This document shows positions 34,918-37,553 of a stretch of DNA of 37,553 nucleotides, piece after piece. Numbering within the stretch: position 1 is the stretch's first letter; each line of letters starts with the position of its first letter. A program made the position numbers and the translations under genes. The stretch is taken from NCBI GenBank assembly GCA_900258555.1, contig LT984856.1:72557-110109 (forward strand). The letters are read 5' to 3'. This DNA comes from an uncultured Desulfobacterium sp. (GTDB lineage Bacteria; Desulfobacterota; DSM-4660; Desulfatiglandales; Desulfatiglandaceae). The notes beneath the pieces were generated by a model. It saw only the letters and a program-made list of their open reading frames with translations, was not told the origin of the DNA and ran no database searches.

Positions 34918-35541
34918 TTAAGGTTTTTTTCTCATTTTTTTTATTGCTAAAAAAGCAATGGCGACAACCACCACAGCAATGATCGCATAATTATAGCTCG
35001 CCATTATATCCTGTAGCCTCGCCTTTGCCGTTTCCCAGTTGGAACCCAGGGAATAGCCGACAGCGATCCAGATAAGATTCCACACCGCACAGCTTAGAAA
35101 CGCAAAGATCGAGACCTGCAGCACGCGCAGCCTCGCTATGCCGGCCACGATGGATACGATGGATCTGATCCCAGGCATGAACCTGTTTGCGGCAATTAGA
35201 AGATAACCGTATCTCTTGAACCATATTTCCGCCCTGATGATGTCTTCCGCCTTAAACCACAAGAGGTCTTTTTCAATGAAAAACCGCCTGCCCAGCAGTC
35301 CGCCGATAAAAAAGAGGGACACGAAGCCTGCGAGGCTCCCGATTGTGGTTGCAGTGTAGGTGGCCCAGAAATCAAGCCTGTTGATACCAACCAGAAACGC
35401 GCCAAAGGCGGTTATAGTGTCACCTGGGAGTGGTGGAAAAATATTTTCAACAAACGCACTCAGCCCCAGCATAAAATAGATGAGCAGATCAGGAAGTGAA
35501 TCCAGAAAGGCAATGAATCTGTCCAGATAAGATGAAACCAA
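34918..35541 (-). CDS. DedA family (VTT/SNARE-associated) membrane protein
   Basis: A 207-residue inner-membrane protein of the DedA family, members of which help recycle or flip lipid carriers such as undecaprenyl phosphate and phospholipids. Characteristic blocks are SAFVENIFPPLPGDTITAFGAFL near residue 29, the glycine-rich IGSLAGFVSLFFIGGLLGRRF, FKRYGYLLIAANRFMPGIRSIVSIVAGIARL near 110 and VWNLIWIAVGYSLG. The essential Glu and Arg positions of the family appear kept (E32, R116 and R121 region). About five hydrophobic segments are present. The start is TTG 35541 with AGGAG six bases upstream; no ATG is available nearby without losing the first segment. Confidence 0.9.
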   Translation of the reverse strand: MVSSYLDRFIAFLDSLPDLLIYFMLGLSAFVENIFPPLPGDTITAFGAFLVGINRLDFWATYTATTIGSLAGFVSLFFIGGLLGRRFFIEKDLLWFKAEDIIRAEIWFKRYGYLLIAANRFMPGIRSIVSIVAGIARLRVLQVSIFAFLSCAVWNLIWIAVGYSLGSNWETAKARLQDIMASYNYAIIAVVVVAIAFLAIKKMRKKP

Positions 35542-35713
35542 TTGATTCTCCTAACAAAAATAAGCGATAAGCTGTCGGCTTTCAGCTATTGGCTCAACCT
35601 GTATAACATCCCGGGCTCTCTAATTTCAACTGGACAGATAAACTCAATCCCCCTATACTTCGGCCCCTACAAAGAAATTTTTTATCGCCCCTTTTACCAT
35701 TAACGGATGTGAA

Positions 35714-36604
35714 ATGATTACCGAACCCGGTAAAATCACTGATAGAATAACATTCCTGGGCCGCTTTGAATCCTGCCTATATCTTGTTGACGGGGGAACT
35801 GAGTGTGTCCTGATGGGCGGAGGCCTGGCCTATACTGTCCCTGATGTCCTAAAACAGCTTGAAGAAATGGGGACCGAAGTAAAGAAGATCAAAAAACTTT
35901 TTATCCTCCATGCCCATTACGACCACTGTGGTGTCATACCCTATTTCAAAAGAATCTGGCCGTGGGCAGAGGTCATTGCATCGGAAAGGGCCAAAAAGGT
36001 CTTTTCCGACCAGAACATCTCTCATGTGCTGGCGGACCTTAACAGAAAGGCTACCGCGGGCGTTGGTCTAACAGAGCAGGCGGAAAAGGACGGTTTTGAG
36101 TTCACGCAGATTACAGTGGACAAAGTAATCAAAGGCGGAGACATAATCCCATGCGGTGACCTGACACTTGAGGTCATAGATGCCCCCGGCCATTCTTCAT
36201 GCTCAATCGCCATCTACATACCTCAGGAAAAGGCACTTTTTACATCTGATTCAGCAGGGATCTGTTTTGACGGACACATGCACCCTACTGCAAATTCCAA
36301 TTATGACCATTATCAACAAACCCTGTTGAAGCTGAGTAAATACAATGTAGATGTGGTGTTGCCGGAACACTTTGGTGTGGCTGCGGGAGAAGAAGGACGT
36401 TCCTATATTTTAAGGGCGATTGAGGCGGCAAAAAGAGAGCGGGCCATGCTGGAAGAGTCATATAAAAGGACCAGAGATATAGCAAAGAGCACAGAGGAGA
36501 TCACGGATATACTGGTCAGGGAGACACCGGCACCTTTTATCCCACGCGAGGTGCGAGCTACTGTTGTGAGCCAGATGCTGAAGTTTTTAGCAAGCAAGTT
36601 GTAG
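35714..36604 (+). CDS. MBL-fold metallo-hydrolase
   Basis: A 296-residue metallo-beta-lactamase-fold hydrolase. The metal-binding set is intact: HAHYDHCG (HxHxDH, about 66-73), APGHSS near 162, FTSDSAG near 182 and LPEHFG near 220. The family includes glyoxalase-II-like, thioesterase-like and flavodiiron-related enzymes. There is no flavodoxin domain, and no signal peptide or membrane segment. It ends 3 bp before the phosphopantetheinyl transferase gene. The pair is probably one operon, so a thioesterase or acyl-handling role is a reasonable guess but not shown by the sequence. ATG 35714 has only a weak ribosome binding site. Confidence 0.85.
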   Translation: MITEPGKITDRITFLGRFESCLYLVDGGTECVLMGGGLAYTVPDVLKQLEEMGTEVKKIKKLFILHAHYDHCGVIPYFKRIWPWAEVIASERAKKVFSDQNISHVLADLNRKATAGVGLTEQAEKDGFEFTQITVDKVIKGGDIIPCGDLTLEVIDAPGHSSCSIAIYIPQEKALFTSDSAGICFDGHMHPTANSNYDHYQQTLLKLSKYNVDVVLPEHFGVAAGEEGRSYILRAIEAAKRERAMLEESYKRTRDIAKSTEEITDILVRETPAPFIPREVRATVVSQMLKFLASKL

Positions 36605-36607
36605 TTA

Positions 36608-37363
36608 ATGGACTATTCCTTCAATTCCGAAAATATCACCCCGCAAACGCTTGAGAAAAACAACGTCCACGTATGGCGCATGTCATTGGACATTGACCTT
36701 AAACGCCTGGAGTCTTTCATGCGGATCCTTGCCGATGATGAACGGGCAAGGGCACAGAGGATACGAATTGAAAACGTGAAAAGCCACTATGTGGCGGCAA
36801 GGGGATTTTTGCGGACGATTTTGTCCGCCTATACCAGCAGGCCGCCGGAAGATCTTGAATTTCAATATAACCAATATGGAAAGCCTTCCCTGAGCGGCTC
36901 AGACCTTAAGGGTATCTCATTCAACATGTCCCATTCACATGGTTCGGCGTTATATGGTATCGCGCTTGAAAGAAACCTGGGGGTGGACATAGAAAAGGTC
37001 CGCGAAAACATGCCGCACATCAAGATTGCAGAGCGTTTTTTTTCCAGCAAAGAATATGAGGCACTGTTAACACTCCCGCCACATCAGCAGATACCCGCAT
37101 TTTTCAACTGCTGGACACGGAAAGAGGCATATTTAAAGGCGAGGGGTGAAGGAATATCTTCATCTCTGAGCAATTTTTCGGTCTCCTTCCTGCCGGGTGA
37201 GCCCCCTGCCCTGCTCGATCATCCACTTGGCCTTCAGGAGACATCCGGATGGACTTTTATGAATATTGACGTCGGCCCGGATTACAAGGGGGCCGTAGTA
37301 GTGGAAGGACTCGGGGATTCAAAAGCGCTTAAGATGTTCACCCAGGATCAGTTGACTCCTTGA
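36608..37363 (+). CDS. 4'-phosphopantetheinyl transferase (Sfp type)
   Basis: A 251-residue Sfp-type enzyme that moves 4'-phosphopantetheine from CoA to a serine of carrier proteins. Motifs in order: KPSLSG..GISFNMSHSHG (near 92-112), GVDIEKVRE (near 123-131, metal-binding Asp and Glu) and FFSSKEYEALL (near 143). WTRKEAYLKARGEG (near 168-181, catalytic Glu and Lys) completes the set. No polyketide or non-ribosomal peptide synthetase gene is in the window, so the carrier protein is unknown. It is spaced 3 bp from the MBL-fold gene and is probably co-transcribed. It is followed by the repeat at the window end. Length is typical. Confidence 0.93.
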   Translation: MDYSFNSENITPQTLEKNNVHVWRMSLDIDLKRLESFMRILADDERARAQRIRIENVKSHYVAARGFLRTILSAYTSRPPEDLEFQYNQYGKPSLSGSDLKGISFNMSHSHGSALYGIALERNLGVDIEKVRENMPHIKIAERFFSSKEYEALLTLPPHQQIPAFFNCWTRKEAYLKARGEGISSSLSNFSVSFLPGEPPALLDHPLGLQETSGWTFMNIDVGPDYKGAVVVEGLGDSKALKMFTQDQLTP

Positions 37364-37460
37364 ATCCTTTGACCCTTGACTCATCAACCTGTCGGATTTA
37401 CATGATTTTGGTTGACTTTTCCTTTCTATTAAAGAGCCCTTTCCATTTTTTCGGAAGAAG

Positions 37461-37553
37461 AACTAAACCACCCTCGACTATAAGTCGAGGGGTTTTATGA
37501 GGGGTCGATTTCAAATCGACTATCATCAGGAATCGGCTCCCCTTCTTGCTTTT
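37461..37553 (+). repeat. 93-bp direct repeat, copy 2 (end of a second IS200/IS605-like element)
   Basis: Identical by eye to 11765-11857 and in the same orientation. It carries the terminal hairpin CCCTCGACT-ATA-AGTCGAGGG and the C-terminal codons of the tnpA remnant on the minus strand. The window ends inside it, so whether this copy is complete, deleted or a full transposon cannot be told. On the plus strand the hairpin followed by GTTTT could also serve as a weak terminator for the phosphopantetheinyl transferase operon. The 97 bp before it hold no gene. Confidence 0.9.

Noticed and set aside
11765-37553. Composite transposon bounded by the two 93-bp repeats
   Set aside because: The interval is 25.7 kb of ordinary core genes. 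IS200/IS605 elements transpose as single strands and do not usually form composite transposons. Independent insertions are simpler.

Overview
The window looks like chromosome from a Gram-negative, probably anaerobic Desulfobacterota (delta-proteobacterial) bacterium. This is inferred from gene content: tandem MshEN-type repeats, several PilZ proteins, a REC-REC-PATAN (DUF4388) protein, a 2-hydroxyacyl-CoA dehydratase-type protein, and a bacterial CarS-like protein. Base composition is moderate and fairly even. No tRNA, rRNA, CRISPR array, prophage or plasmid function was found, and most of the DNA is ordinary core genome with good ribosome binding sites.

Layout. (1) 0.1-6.1 kb: an RDD membrane protein, then a leftward four-gene signalling cluster. 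It encodes a double-receiver PATAN protein, a protein with eight tandem MshEN-type motifs and no ATPase, a MinD/FlhG-like ATPase with an extra tail, and a two-domain PilZ protein. A rightward single-domain PilZ gene follows. This cluster is the best candidate for an undescribed system: a probable cyclic-di-GMP/polarity module. (2) 6.1-8.2 kb: a flippase-like membrane protein and a UDP-glucuronate 4-epimerase. (3) 8.2-10.3 kb: groES-groEL with a strong terminator. (4) 10.9-12.1 kb: a very acidic hypothetical protein and an internally deleted IS200/IS605-type element. (5) 12.1-20.3 kb, rightward: valS behind a leader terminator, nadC, a PPP-type phosphatase, an HgdB-type protein, a D,D-carboxypeptidase, an HDOD protein and a gamma-carbonic anhydrase. 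(6) 20.3-20.9 kb: two different palindromic MITE-like elements. (7) 20.9-25.6 kb: HU, a Mut7-C protein, murA and comEC. (8) 25.6-34.4 kb, leftward: a WbpM/CapD-type nucleotide-sugar dehydratase with a C-terminal PilZ domain, a four-PAS histidine kinase, an M1 aminopeptidase, and a fusion of a CarS-like membrane domain to a metallophosphoesterase. (9) 34.5-37.4 kb: cutA, a DedA protein, an MBL-fold hydrolase and an Sfp-type phosphopantetheinyl transferase. The final 93 bases repeat the end of the 11.8-kb IS200-like element.

Themes. Three PilZ proteins plus the MshEN-repeat protein point to cyclic-di-GMP control of surface or polar functions, including sugar-nucleotide chemistry for polysaccharides through the PilZ-dehydratase fusion. 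Envelope genes (murA, carboxypeptidase, epimerase, flippase-like, DedA, CarS fusion) are common. Identifications rest on motifs read by eye; no database search or folding calculation was run.
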